From NCBI GenBank assembly GCA_054601695.1, contig BAAHQB010000100.1, positions 248,001 to 312,000 on the forward strand: DNA of 64,000 nucleotides, given 5' to 3'. Position 1 is the first letter of the stretch, and each line of letters starts with the position of its first letter. Source of the DNA: Amorphochlora amoebiformis. Lineage: Eukaryota > Cercozoa > Chlorarachniophyceae. Below are positions 37,145 to 55,225 of the stretch, in pieces. Made by a program: the position numbers and the translations under genes. The notes under the pieces were generated by a model. It was not told the DNA's origin, did no database searches, and was given only the letters and a program-made list of their open reading frames with translations.

Positions 37145-37680
37145 ACGATTGTAATTGCATTGTGTGTATGTATGAATGACTACCGATTTATTTAAAATTA
37201 TTATATGCAAGTCTGAGTTTAAGTCAGTGTCCTGTTGTGGTCAGACTGGCCTGATCCGATAGCCATTTATCTAGTATCTATCTAGCATATAGGTCTATCT
37301 AGCTATATACCTTCGTGTCTGCAACTTTAAAGCGAGATCTTGCTTTATGGTTATAACAGGGTACACTTGAGTGTGTATATATTCTAGTATATATTTATCG
37401 GACGGCTAGTATAGTATATTTCAATGATACTAGCGTGTATTGCTATTTCTACTAGTTCTAGTTTTAGTATATGCGTATATATATTAAATGATAAAAAACT
37501 TCAAATTTGTAAATGTATCTAGTGTGTAACACTCAATATGGCCTCGATTTCAATGATCACACGCTTTTATAACTTAAAATATAAATCCTGAAGGGAACCA
37601 GATATCACGCGAACGGTGAAGTTTAGAGTTCCCGCGCAGATAATACCGCAGCTATAACGACCACTCCCTGAGCAGTAAAT
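37145..37680. other. CTAG-rich convergent spacer 2
   Basis: Follows the GH47 stop. It is almost free of TA repeats, with about nine CTAG words between 37260 and 37520 (TATCTAGTATCTATCTAGCA and similar). From 37680 TA-rich DNA resumes toward the 3' end of the minus-strand membrane gene at about 38.1 kb. No gene seen. Confidence 0.6.
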
Positions 37681-37994
37681 GATTTTCAACTATTGGTGTA
37701 CATTTTATATGTGTATTTTATCACTGTATACGAGTATCTTTTCATGTTTAATTAGTATGTATATATTTATTTATATATATTATATATATAAATATTTATA
37801 TTTCAATTATATATATATATATATATATAATGTATATATGTATCTATGTATATGCATATACACTTTACATTACGAACATATATATATATATATATATATA
37901 TGTACATATATATAAATATGTTTAAATACAGATATACGTACATGTATACATAATAAATGAAAATATATATATATATATATGTATTACACATACA

Positions 37995-38062
<68 letters not shown>

Positions 38063-38139
38063 ATATATACCACACAAAACAAAAAGACAAAATATACACA
38101 TGCACAAAAACAACCCCCCCCCCCCCAACGGAACAAATT

Positions 38140-38455
38140 TAAGGAGAGGGAAAGCAGAAAACAGAGAAATAGACCAAGATAAGATAAGTGAGAGGACAAG
38201 AGTTAATATCCAGACCCCGAGGAAAATCATTGCGGGAACCGCGGAGAATGTGAATGACACGTGTTCACACGACAGTCCGCCCATTAGCGGCCGACCACGT
38301 AGCCTGTGTGTACGTATGTATGTATGTAATGTATGTATGTATAGTGTGTATGTATGTGTGTATGTATGTATGTATTGAGTGTGTTTGTGTGAAATGTAGG
38401 AGGATATGTTTTGTATAGGTGAGATTTGTTGATGTGCATGCATATTACATATATG

Positions 38456-38493
<38 letters not shown>

Positions 38494-38497
38494 TATA

Positions 38498-38572
<75 letters not shown>

Positions 38573-38630
38573 GTGTAAACGTATTGTACCTTAACATGTA
38601 CGAAGATATCTATGTTATATATATATATAT

Positions 38631-38668
<38 letters not shown>

Positions 38669-38842
38669 ACATACATTATGTATTTATCTAAATGTCTTTT
38701 TATATACATCTGTACATATTTTTAAAACATAGTACATACATAATATATATATAAATATACACATATATACAAACATATATCTATATCTATCATCTATCTA
38801 TCTATCTATCTATCTATAAATATATATATATATATATTTAAA

Positions 38843-38884
<42 letters not shown>

Positions 38885-38966
38885 ATATACCCGACGGTGA
38901 GAACAAGGGCGATGCAGCCAATGCTCAGGGAAAACACAAAACCGGACGCGACCATCATCTATTATA

Positions 38967-39005
<39 letters not shown>

Positions 39006-39020
39006 ACAAATTATACATAC

Positions 39021-39070
<50 letters not shown>

Positions 39071-39489
39071 ACACATTTAATGTAACTATCTTTATACACA
39101 TTCAAGAATATTCTAGAGTTCACTCGAGATCCCGAAGAATGGTAGTGATGCCTCATCCGATACTACCCGGTACTACCCGGAACTACCCAGTACAACCCGG
39201 TAGTAACGTTTTTCAAATTATTAGCATATAAGGCGTAACTTCACGCCATGTCACGCTCTTGGACATTCCCCGAATATTCGATGCGTACAAACACTAGACT
39301 ACCGGCCTACGGACCGCTGCGTTAACAATGTTTAAGACATATGTCTGTATTCGATATAATATGATAAACACATGTATATAATATACATCTGTAGATATGT
39401 TAATGTACATGTTTATGTATATCCTTATATATATATATATGTATTATATATATATGTATTATATATATATATATATATATACACATAAT

Positions 39490-39520
<31 letters not shown>

Positions 39521-39526
39521 CATAAT

Positions 39527-39568
<42 letters not shown>

Positions 39569-39787
39569 CCTCATTGACAAAGAAAGACGAGTCCCAAAAC
39601 GACTCAGGGTGCCTATCTATTAAATGCAACGATTTTTATACACACATATATATACATATTATATATACATATATATACATATATATATATATATATGTAT
39701 AAATACAAATAAATATATATGCACATATATATATATATATATATATAATATATTACGTATACATACATGTTCCAACATTGATATGTT

Positions 39788-39829
<42 letters not shown>

Positions 39830-39996
39830 CATACCTGTTTTGCTTGTCTTCATATATATATATATATATGTAATGTATATATATATATATTTGGCATACC
39901 TGTTTTGCTTGTCTTCCAGCGTTTGACGAGGTTGTATACAGGGTATGCTACCATTAATACTGAGGCTACAATGTTCTGATTAATACATACATGTAG

Positions 39997-40030
<34 letters not shown>

Positions 40031-40600
40031 ATATATTTACACATATATATATGTATATCTTATAGATATACGTAAATATGTATATATATATGTATATATG
40101 TAAATATTTATATATACATATATACACATAAGACATCTAATGTATACAGGGTATGCTACCATTAATACTGAGGCTACAATGTTCTGATAGATAGATATAT
40201 ATATATATATATATATGTATATTGTATATATATATATATATATATGTGTGTAAATATTTGCATATATACACATAAGACATCAACAGGGTATGCTACCATT
40301 AATACTGAGGCTACAATGCTCTGATTAATACATACATGTATATATATATATTTATATATATATATATGTATATCTTATAGATATACGTAAATATATATAT
40401 ATATATGTATATATTATAAATATATGTAAATATTTACATATACATATATACACATAAGACATCTAATATATACAGGGTATACTACCATTAATACTGAGGC
40501 TACAATGTTCTGATTAATACATACATGTATATATATATATTTATATATATATATATATATATATTTACAGATATATATATATATGTATATCTTATATACG

Positions 40601-40636
<36 letters not shown>

Positions 40637-40785
40637 AATATTTACATATACATATATACACATAAGACATCTAATGTATACAGGGTATGCTACCATTAAT
40701 ACTGAGGCTACAATGTTCTGATTAATACATATATATATATATATATATTTACATATATACGTATGTGTGTATCTTATAGATATAC

Positions 40786-40818
<33 letters not shown>

Positions 40819-40907
40819 AATATTTACATATACATATATACTCATAAGACATCTAATGTATACAGGGGTATACTACCATTAATACTGAGGTTACAATGTT
40901 CTAATTA

Positions 40908-40950
<43 letters not shown>

Positions 40951-40986
40951 CATATATATATATATGTATATCTTAATAAATATACG

Positions 40987-41030
<44 letters not shown>

Positions 41031-41359
41031 AATATTTACATATACATATATACACATAAGACATCTAATGTATACAAGGGTGTACTACCATTAATACTGA
41101 AGCTACATTGTTCTGATTAATATACACACATATATATATATATATATACATACATATACATATATATGTATATCTTATAGATATATATATATATATACAC
41201 ACATGTAAATATTTGCACATATACACATAAGACATCTAGGGTTTTCCACCATTAATACTGTAGCTACAATATTCTGATTAATATATATTTATAAATATAT
41301 ACATATAACCATATACATAAAGCTATATACATATATATATATATAAATATATCTATATG

Positions 41360-41403
<44 letters not shown>

Positions 41404-41595
41404 CACAACATACACGTATGCATATAATACTATTCAACCTTTATGATCACGTATTTTTTGACATCCCTAGGCACGGCCCGCACGGATGAAGATAAATTCT
41501 GCCCCCCCCCCTTCTTCCCCCCCCCCCCTTTGAGACCTCCCTCCATCCATTTCAGCTACCGGTAAGTACAAGTGATCTGAGTAAATGTATGTACG

Positions 41596-41629
<34 letters not shown>

Positions 41630-42060
41630 CGTACTATATACATAGATGTATGTTGTTTTTGTTTGAATATATATAAATATATATGTATATATATATATAT
41701 ATATTTTCATAAATATAAGTTTACATAATGATATAGAATGTATCCAAATATCGACAGGATTATATGTGATTATTGAATATTACATACCGTTCATATGCAG
41801 AATAGATATATAGACATCTAAATATATATATATATATATATATGTATGTATTGGAAGTAGATATGTACGTGTGCATCTATGTATGTATGTGGTGGCTAGA
41901 CTACATACCAGGTATATAGTCTAATAAGTAACCACACTTCTACGACAGAATAGGGTACAGTAGGAGTATGAACGCATATTTGCAATATTTACGATTAGTA
42001 TGCATATATGTTTGTATATGTATGTATGTATGTGTTATATATGTGGGTGTGCATACGCAC

Positions 42061-42104
<44 letters not shown>

Positions 42105-42492
42105 TGTATATATACATATATGTATGTTGGTACATGTATGATATATGATACATGTATTCATGTATGTATGGATGTATACATGTGTGTATGCGTGGATGTA
42201 AATATGTGTATATATATAGAATGCCTAATCCGACAGAAAAACCTAACCTGACGAGTGCCGATATATTACATACACATCATAAATTATATATTTATATATG
42301 CATATATTATAAATACATATATCTATTATGTGTATATATCTTGTTTTTCCGTACATATATATATATATATATATAAAATATATATATTTATAACATAACC
42401 TGGTGAGTGTTGGCAGGTAACCCATGGCAGTAAAAATGCGCCAGAGACTACTCCTTGAAGGATATGCGCAACGGTTTCCCTTGAGTATAATA

Positions 42493-42533
<41 letters not shown>

Positions 42534-42560
42534 TTAATATGTATACATGTATATATCAAC

Positions 42561-42628
<68 letters not shown>

Positions 42629-42721
42629 ACCCCTTGAAGGATATGCCCAACGGTTTCCCTTGAGTATATATATATATATATAATATGTATACATGTATAT
42701 ATTATATATATATATATACAT

Positions 42722-42756
<35 letters not shown>

Positions 42757-42909
42757 TATATAACCCCTTGAAGGATATGCCCAACGTTTTCCCTTAAGTA
42801 TAATATACATATATATATATATATATAAATATATATATAATATATATAACCCCTTGAGGGATATGTCCAAATGCTTCCTTTGATATATACATATATATAC
42901 ACATATACA

Positions 42910-42942
<33 letters not shown>

Positions 42943-43143
42943 TACATGTGTAAATATCTACAGATATATAAATGCAAATATATATATGTATATAAATGTA
43001 TGTATTTAAATATATATATATGTATTTATATATATATATATATATATACATATATATTTATATATACATATATATATATATATATTTACAATGCATGAAC
43101 ATCATAATAATATATATATATACCGAATATATTTATATATATG

Positions 43144-43221
<78 letters not shown>

Positions 43222-43705
43222 CATTCCGATATGTATATATATATATATATATATATAGGTATATAGGTATATATATATATATTCACATATATATATATAT
43301 ATTTATATATGTATAAATATAATGTACCATATGTGAGAGCGAACATTATGCTCACAGCCCTTGTCACCACATCCGAGCTCACCACTTGTTAGGAGAAAAA
43401 ATATATATATTTAGGCAATTTTATCTATTTTATCTACACTATATATGAGTCTATTATCCGTGTGTATGTGTATATATTCTCGTCACCTCACCTTAACACA
43501 CTGCCTAATAAGAGAACAAGTATACACTAAGTACATATATGTATATGTTTCCATTATGTGCATATATACATATATACATACATATATAATATATGAAAAT
43601 ATATGTATGTACATATTTTCATATATATATATATATATACATATATACATATATATAATATATATATATATATACAGTATATATATATATATAATATAAA
43701 CATAC

Positions 43706-43770
<65 letters not shown>

Positions 43771-44134
43771 ACATTCTGATCATCACACCCAAGCTCACTA
43801 CTTGCCAGGAGAACACGTATATAATAAGGCAAATTTATCTATTAATATACATATGTATCAAATACCTCATGATGAGCTTGAAGAAGATTGGAAGCCAGAG
43901 AAGTATAGAGCTTGTGACTATATATATATATATGTATATGTATGCGTATATGTACTCTATATTCATATATATTTTCCATATATATATTTACATATACATA
44001 TATATATATATATATTATTGTATTACATTATACATGATTGATTTGCCTGTGCACAGGTATGGACGTATAGTTATGTAAGTATGTGAGTACATATACAGAT
44101 GTATGGATGTAAATATACTTTATATGTATATATT

Positions 44135-44177
<43 letters not shown>

Positions 44178-44316
44178 TACATATATAATATATATATAGT
44201 ATATACACACACACACACACATATATACATATATATATATACATACATACATACTCATACATATTATATACACTCATATATATATATATATATACATACA
44301 CATATATATTGTATAC

Positions 44317-44347
<31 letters not shown>

Positions 44348-44511
44348 TGCATATTTTTATATATATATATATATATATATTTTTATATATATATAAATAT
44401 TCATACTCGCAACGGATAACCACCGTCGAATCGACCACCGACTTCTACCCATATCCCCTATATATAATATACATATATATACATGTATATATATATATAC
44501 ATGTATATATG

Positions 44512-44577
<66 letters not shown>

Positions 44578-44749
44578 ACAATGTATCTGTTTGTGCCTAT
44601 CCCTACGTACAGAATGTAATAGTATATAGATATATTTGCAATACTCAAAATCTGTATATAAATTGAATGAGTAAATAAACGCACACACACACTTATATAT
44701 ATATGTATATATACATATCTATATACATATATATACAATATCATATATA

Positions 44750-44794
<45 letters not shown>

Positions 44795-44871
44795 CTTAGT
44801 ACATCTGCACAGGGTTTAACTCTTTCTATAGCACAAAATAACAATTCAGAGACATGTATACTTCATATGAC

Positions 44872-44903
<32 letters not shown>

Positions 44904-44977
44904 GCATATATACATATATATATACATGTATATATATATATATATATATATGTATACATATACATACATATGTATAC

Positions 44978-45030
<53 letters not shown>

Positions 45031-45130
45031 ATATATTACATATCCCCCGCCCAGGATTGAACCCTTTCTCTAGCACAAAATAGCAGTTCAGATACCACAT
45101 ATATATATATATATATTTGTATACATATTC

Positions 45131-45165
<35 letters not shown>

Positions 45166-45255
45166 CATATCACCTGCCCAAGGTTGAACTCTCTCTCTAG
45201 TACAAAATAGCAGTTCAGATACTTCACCGGAACCCATGGATTCGAATGATGCCAT
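38140..45255 (-). CDS. Unrecognised multi-pass membrane protein
   Basis: Minus-strand exons with consistent phase: 45255-45174 (ATG), 44457-44407, 43917-43866, 43384-43328, 42479-42422; then 39975-39900, 39616-39570, 38958-38891, and 38303 to about 38140. One candidate exon near 41475-41445 (DVKKYVIIK) may bridge them; the link across 42.4-40.0 kb is unresolved. Predicted hydrophobic segments: [68 protein letters not shown] and [21 protein letters not shown] Cys-containing loop ([12 protein letters not shown]) follows the first segment. An N-terminal ~45 residues ([16 protein letters not shown]...) precede it. The 3' end runs into a 13-G run (minus strand), so the stop is not placed. No family recognised; phosphatase (PAP2) and PQ-loop signatures were looked for and not found. 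Confidence 0.65.
39110..39335 (-). mobile_element. MITE-like dispersed repeat, copy 2 (inverted; sense for locus 4)
   Basis: Reverse complement begins CATTGTTAACGCAGCGGT and contains GTGACATGGCGTGAAGTTACG, then GTTACTACCGGGT and GGTAGTATCGGATGAG, matching the order of words in the 24.93 kb element. Lies in an intron of the minus-strand membrane gene. Confidence 0.5.
39832..41285 (-). repeat. Acceptor-side array, about eight copies, locus 4 exon 39975-39900
   Basis: On the minus strand the exon start ATTAATCAG|AACATTGTAGCCTCAGTATT followed by AATGGTAGCATACCC recurs at about 40.15, 40.29, 40.48, 40.69, 40.87, 41.08 and 41.24 kb, upstream of the intact exon. Spacers share ATACACATAAGACATCTAAT. 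Copies farther from the exon are more diverged. A donor-side fragment of the same exon (plus strand CATACCTGTTTTGCTTGTCT) lies at 39832-39852. Confidence 0.9.
42422..42885 (-). repeat. Acceptor-side array, four copies, locus 4 exon 42479-42422
   Basis: On the minus strand CTCAAG|GGAAACCGTTG(C/G)GCATATCC, then TTCAAGG, occurs in the intact exon and at about 42667-42634, 42802-42766 and, more diverged, 42885-42850. The extra copies end in AAGGGGTTATATAT and lack the rest of the exon. Confidence 0.85.
43328..43815 (-). repeat. Diverged duplicate of locus 4 exon 43384-43328
   Basis: CTCCTAACAAGTGGTGAGCT (minus, 43395 down) has a decayed partner CTCCTGGCAAGTAGTGAGCT near 43812, continuing GGGTGTGATGATCAGAATG. 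Flanking AAGGCAAATTTATCTATTA is also shared with 43.41 kb. Confidence 0.65.
44790..45255 (-). repeat. Donor-side array, three copies, locus 4 first exon
   Basis: The first exon's 3' half (minus: TATCTGAACTGCTATTTTGT, then ACTAGAGAGAGAGTTCAACC) recurs near 45101-45045 and, more diverged, near 44860-44800. The middle copy differs by a few bases but keeps the end (TGGGCGGGGGATATG). Confidence 0.85.
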
Positions 45256-47552
<2,297 letters not shown>

Positions 47553-48250
47553 ATGCGTCCTCCCTCCCCCCTCACCCTTACACTGTTGGGGACGGTGGTG
47601 TTTGTCCTGGCTATGTCCACGAGTTACGTGGCAGAAAGCCAATTTTTAAGAAATAGAGCGCCGGTTCAAGCACGTAGCAGCCACGGGTGCGCCTCGGCTT
47701 CACGCCGGGCCACTGGCAAGGCATTTTTGCATGCCATTGCAGGTATTTTGCGGTTCTAGAGCTCTACTACACAATTTACATATTCTAGTGTTCGTTGAAT
47801 ATTCCGGGGGGGAGTGGTTGGGGTACTGCGAAATTTTTCTCTTGATTTTTTCTCTTGTAGAGCCCAAGACTTGCAAAACCCCATTATGTACGTACATGTT
47901 GCTTGCTCTATACATGCTCACCGGATCCAATGCACACATTCCTGCAAATCACAAACATTCCCTCAACACTCACACAACTGGGACATCATCTCGAGTCACA
48001 CATGGACATACGTACCCGCTCAGCGTGCAAGTTCTTAGAGAGTTTTTCTGGATGTTGGTAGGTCTGGCGGTGACGCGAGGGATGAGCGGAGAGGCTGGGG
48101 CGCTGAACTTGCCGTCGTTGCCTGCGATGCCTTCGATGCCGGCCCTGCCGGCTCTGCCGGTAAGCATGTTGAATGCGTGTATGAATGTATATATGTATGT
48201 ATACATTACCTATATGTATGTATATATATATATGTATATGTGTATCTTTA

Positions 48251-48296
<46 letters not shown>

Positions 48297-48297
48297 T

Positions 48298-48387
<90 letters not shown>

Positions 48388-48401
48388 ATATATATATATA
48401 T

Positions 48402-48437
<36 letters not shown>

Positions 48438-48474
48438 CAAACATATATTTTTATATATATATATATATATATTA

Positions 48475-48513
<39 letters not shown>

Positions 48514-48531
48514 TATATACACATATACATT

Positions 48532-48573
<42 letters not shown>

Positions 48574-48606
48574 ATATATATTATTGAAATATACATATAT
48601 GTTTAC

Positions 48607-48646
<40 letters not shown>

Positions 48647-48785
48647 ATTCACACATGATTTCACCGGTCGCAAACACCCATATACATATTGACACGGCCG
48701 GGATGCATGCTTTCACAGGTCGCAAGCAAACATATGCATATTTCTTACATGGCCGGAATACATGCCCTCACGGGTCGCAAACAAG

Positions 48786-48841
<56 letters not shown>

Positions 48842-49384
48842 CTTACGGCCGGGATACGTGCTCCCTTGGGTTGCAACACCATATACATATTCACACGGCT
48901 GGGATACATGCTCTGACGGGTTGCTGACAAGTACATATTTACATACCCGGGATACATGCTCTCACGGGTCGCAAACACATATGTATGTATTTTTCCGGGC
49001 GAGATATATGCTCACACGGATGGCTAACACCTACGTCCACACTCACACGGCCAGGATACAATCCACATGGGTCGCTATCACCTCTATACGGCCAGGATAC
49101 ATGCTCACAGGGGTCGCAAACACCCATGTACATATTTACACGGCCAGGATACATGCCTCCATGGATCGCAATCACCTATGTACATATTTAGGCGGCCAGG
49201 ATACATGCTTTCACGCGTGCACAATCAATGTAAACACAAAGAAACACGTACATATATATATTATATATATATATATAGGTGGGTGGTCAGGCTGAGCTCA
49301 AGTCCATTGGTAAGCTTCAGGCTAAGGATGGGAGCTGGGAGGTACGATGTGGCGCTATTTCTTTTTTTTTTCTTTTTTTTTTTT

Positions 49385-49450
<66 letters not shown>

Positions 49451-49831
49451 TTTTTTTTCTTTTTTTTTTTTTCTTTTTTTCTTCTTTTTTCTTTTCTTTC
49501 TTTTCTTTTTTTTCTTTCTTTTTCTTTTCTTTTTTTTTCTTTTTTTTTTTCTTTTTTTTTTTTTTTTTCCTCTTTTTTTTCTTTTTTTTTTCTTTTTTTT
49601 TTCTTTTTTTCTTTCTTTTTTTTTTTTCTTTGGGTCGTGCGAGTTGGTGATTTTGGCGTGTTGACTGTTGAACAGGTTATGATTGGTGAAGGCTTTGAGG
49701 AGGAGGGTAAATGTAGTGTATATATATATGTATATGTGTGTGTATGTGTGTGTATCTGTATGCATATACATGTATTGATATGTGTTTGTGTGTATATAAA
49801 TATGTATGTGAGTGTTCATAAATATGTACAT

Positions 49832-49878
<47 letters not shown>

Positions 49879-49958
49879 TATTTACATATATATATATACA
49901 TTTTATATATATATATATATAAATATACATATATATTTACATATATATATATACATTT

Positions 49959-49991
<33 letters not shown>

Positions 49992-50099
49992 TTATATATC
50001 TATTTATTATATATATATATATATATATGTATATGTATTTATATATATGGGTATGTATATATGCATGAGTATTTAAATATACATAGGTACATCAATATA

Positions 50100-50153
<54 letters not shown>

Positions 50154-50284
50154 TATATGTATGTGTATGTGTATACAACGTGTGCATTATGTATATAATA
50201 TGTATACGTGTGTGTATGTATGTATGTACATATATGTATATATATCATAAAAAGGTATATATATATATGTATAATATATCTATT

Positions 50285-50327
<43 letters not shown>

Positions 50328-50758
50328 AAATATATTTATATATATGTATATTGAATATAACCTACATAGGTAAATCCTTAATCAACAGCCTATCCGGAAA
50401 TCACATTGAACAGCACAAGTATATATATATATATATATATAGATATATATATGTACATATTAATATATATAATATATATATATATTATATATTATATATT
50501 ATATATATATATATATATATATTATCTATATATAGCCCTTTAATACTAAATACATACACAAGTGTATATATATCACAGTATACTGAATGATATAATACAT
50601 AAGCAATATACATGTAATATATACATATATATATATATATATTTTATATAATATATATATATATATATATATTATATACATAATACCACATTGAGCAGTA
50701 CAAGCCATTGATATGAACAAACACAACGGTAAATGTGCGTATTCTACTCTATATATAC

Positions 50759-50798
<40 letters not shown>

Positions 50799-51336
50799 TA
50801 TGTGTAAATATGTATACATATATATATGTATATATGTATATGATATATGCATAATTATATATATATATATATATATAATATATATATATACAATATATAT
50901 ATATATATATATATATTGTTATAGCGGCGGTTCAGCCAGTACACGTGTCAGTGATTAGTCCGATTGTTACTGGGATACTTGAGTTATGAAGGCTATGGCT
51001 GGTTGGATTTCTAACTAGTTCGAAGTTCTCTTCCTTTCTCCGGAACCTAATCGAACCTTCTAGAAAGCCTCCAGGGTGTTCCTGGTAGTACTGGGTAGTC
51101 CCCGTTAGTGCCTGGTAGTACCGGCTACTCCAATCTCTAATAGTCTCTGGGATCTCTAGCGATCCCTAGTACAGCTATGACTATGTTTTAATACGCTATC
51201 GATATCTACTCTTCGAGCTGCGTACACTCGTGCTATGTATATTGTTGTTCCAACAATATATATATATATATGTATGTATGTACATGTACATCGTATTAAT
51301 CGATCTATTTTGTATAAGCGTATGTGTTGAAATAAC

Positions 51337-51383
<47 letters not shown>

Positions 51384-51549
51384 GATACATAGTAGGGCAA
51401 GTAAGCTTCTCATAGTAAACAAATACAAAAACAACCGTATATATGTATACTATATTACATACATAATACTTAACATCTACACACAAACATACATATGTAT
51501 ATATATATATATATATATATGTATATACATATATATGTAATACTTATAG

Positions 51550-51583
<34 letters not shown>

Positions 51584-51600
51584 CATACATACATACGTAC

Positions 51601-51635
<35 letters not shown>

Positions 51636-52221
51636 AATATATATATATCTATATAAATATGTATTATACATATACATCTAGGTGTATATATGTATATATA
51701 TATATATATCTATACATACAAATATTATATTATAATATATATAAATAAATATATATATATATATATATATATATTCCATTTGTAAGTAATGTCAAACTTT
51801 AATTCTCCGTTCCAGTCTCGGAAGATATACACACATATTTACATATCTATATAATATATATATATATATATATATATGCAAATTTACATCCAAAAACATA
51901 TATACACATATATGTATTTATATTAGGTTTACGAGTACTATTAAGCCGAAATTTTCCGTTCTAGTTTCTGAGGACCCCCTGCCCCTTGACGTTAAGTAAG
52001 AGATATATACTGATATCTGTATGTATACCATATGTATGTATATACGTACCTAGTTTAGATATATCTACATAATGTCTCGGAAGTTCTCTTCCGCTTGATA
52101 TTAAGTACTATATATGTATATATATATATATGTATGTATATACATATATGTATATGTATACATATTATAAGATACATACATATGTATATATATATATAAA
52201 TATATATCTATATATATATAT

Positions 52222-52253
<32 letters not shown>

Positions 52254-53189
52254 GTATATCATAAATACATCTCAGAATTCCTTCCCTCGACGACGTCGCC
52301 GAGAGATCTATCGAGATCGAAAAGGTTTTCCTAACCCTAATATTAACCCATTTAGGTTATGCTAACCCTAACCCTAACCCTAACCCTAATCCTAAACCTA
52401 ACCCTAACCCTACCCCTGACCGAGTCATTGGTCCTCGGACTAAGACATGCTGAATAATCTGATCCTAGCCCTTACCCTAACCTAACCCGAACCCTAACCC
52501 TGATCCTAACCCTGATCCTAACCCTAACCCTAACCTAACCCTTTCCCCAGCCCTAACCTTAACTCTAATCCTTACCCAAACCCTAACCCCAACCCTAACC
52601 CTAACCCTAACCCTTGTCCCTAACCCTAAACCCAACCCTAACCCTAAACAAAACCGTAACCCTAAAGAAAACCCTATCCCTAACCTAACCCTAACTCTAA
52701 CCCCAACCCTAACCCTAACCCTAACCCTAACCCTTGTCCCAACCCTAACCCTAACCCTAACCCTAATCCTAACCCTAACCCTAATCCTAACTTAACCCTT
52801 GTCCCCAACCCTAACCCTTGTTCTCAACCCTAACCCTTGTCCCCAACCCTAACCCTAACCCTAACCCTAACCCTAACCCTAACCTTAACCCCAACCCTAA
52901 CTAACCCTAAGGAGTCAATGGTCCTAGGACTAAGACATGCTGAATAATCTGATCCTAACTAAGCCTAACCCTAACCCTTGTTCCCAACCCTAACCCTAAC
53001 GCTAACCCTAACCCTAACGCTAACCCTAACCCTAACCCCCAACCCTAACCTAACCGTAGCCTTAGGCTTACTCATAACATAACCCTAGTCTGCTAGACTA
53101 GTACTAGATCATGTATTATTATATATATATATATACATATATATAATTCTAGATGGTATTAAATATATCCGTATCATGATATATATATA

Positions 53190-53232
<43 letters not shown>

Positions 53233-53838
53233 ATATAATATATATATATATATATAATTATATATATATATAATATATCTAGTATTAAAGTTAACTCTAA
53301 CTCTAATAGTAAGATTTTTCCTGGCCATTGTATCAGTCTTTTATACATGTATATACGAATATATAATATATATAATGAATATGTATATATATATATATAT
53401 AATATGTATATACATATCATATATTCATACGTTCATTTTTGTAATTATTACATTTCTTATACTTATAGGTAATATATACTGTGTGTGATAAAGTTTCTAT
53501 CATACATACATATATGTATATATATATATATAATATACATATATGTATATATATATATATAGAGTTATAAATATATTCCAGGCATATATATATATATATA
53601 TATATAGTTATAAATATATATTCCAGGCCAAGGCATATGTAGATGACGTAGAGTTACTAGACGCTGACTCAAAGCTTATCAATGGTGTAGACGTGCGGTA
53701 TATTAGGTAATCTATTTCTTTTCTCTTCTCTTCCCCCCCCCCCCCCCCCCTACTGTCTATCTCTCTTAGTACATATGTATCTATATTCTGAAAATGTATT
53801 ATTGTCTTTTATGTGTATTTTTGCTGTATATATATGTA

Positions 53839-53884
<46 letters not shown>

Positions 53885-53920
53885 GACAGCTATAGAGTGA
53901 CACCGGTGCGAGACGAAGAC

Positions 53921-53951
<31 letters not shown>

Positions 53952-54122
53952 TATATATGTATATATATATATGTATATATATAATATGGATTTATATAAC
54001 AGCTATAGAGTGACAACGGGGCGCGACGAAGACACATATATATATATATATATACATATATATGTAACATATATATATATATATAATATATATATAAATA
54101 TATTTTAGACATATATATATAC

Positions 54123-54172
<50 letters not shown>

Positions 54173-54237
54173 CAGCTATAGAGCGACAACAGCGCGCGAC
54201 GAGGACATATATACATATATATATATGTATGTAATAC

Positions 54238-54309
<72 letters not shown>

Positions 54310-54371
54310 GTATAGAGTGAAAACAGCGCGCGACGAGGACATATATATATATATATATTACATATATACAT

Positions 54372-54404
<33 letters not shown>

Positions 54405-54494
54405 TTAACAGCTATAGAGTGACAACAGCGCGCGACGAAGACATATATATATATATATATATGCATGTAATATATATAAAAACATATATACATA

Positions 54495-54562
<68 letters not shown>

Positions 54563-54646
54563 ACAGCTATAGAGTGACACTAGCGCGCGACGAAGACATA
54601 TATATATATATATATATGCATGTAATATATATATAAACATATATAC

Positions 54647-54677
<31 letters not shown>

Positions 54678-54993
54678 TATACATAACAGCTATAGAGTGA
54701 CAACAGCGCGCGACGAAGACATATATATATATATATATATATTATATAAAAACATATATACATATATATGTATATATATATATTATATATATATATATAT
54801 ATATGTATACATAACAGCTATAGAGTGACAACAGCGCGTGACGAGGACAGATATTTCTCCAAATCGGCGTGTAAGGATGGGAAATTATTCACACTTCAGG
54901 TATTCATACATATATCTACGCGTAGATACTGGACGTGTCAAGTGGTGAGCTATTTACAATATTCACACATGAGTACGTATATTTGTACACGTG

Positions 54994-55025
<32 letters not shown>

Positions 55026-55090
55026 ATATGTGTATAAATTTGTATGTATACACACACACATATGCATCATTTATATATATATATTTATAT

Positions 55091-55156
<66 letters not shown>

Positions 55157-55178
55157 CGCGTATCCATCGATGTAATAT

Positions 55179-55225
<47 letters not shown>

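Noticed and set aside
43328-43384. Alternative reading [19 protein letters not shown] of a locus 4 exon
   Set aside because: Attractive as a membrane helix, but phase from both neighbouring exons requires the [10 protein letters not shown] frame.
43861-43920. Plus-strand exon [11 protein letters not shown]
   Set aside because: The reverse strand gives a membrane helix ([15 protein letters not shown]) whose phase fits exons on both sides; the plus reading has no partners.
50925-50989. Terminal exon ending [14 protein letters not shown]
   Set aside because: The frame opens to a stop, but phase from exon 50370-50418 requires the other frame (GGSAST), and the PsbP-like domain continues downstream to 55983.
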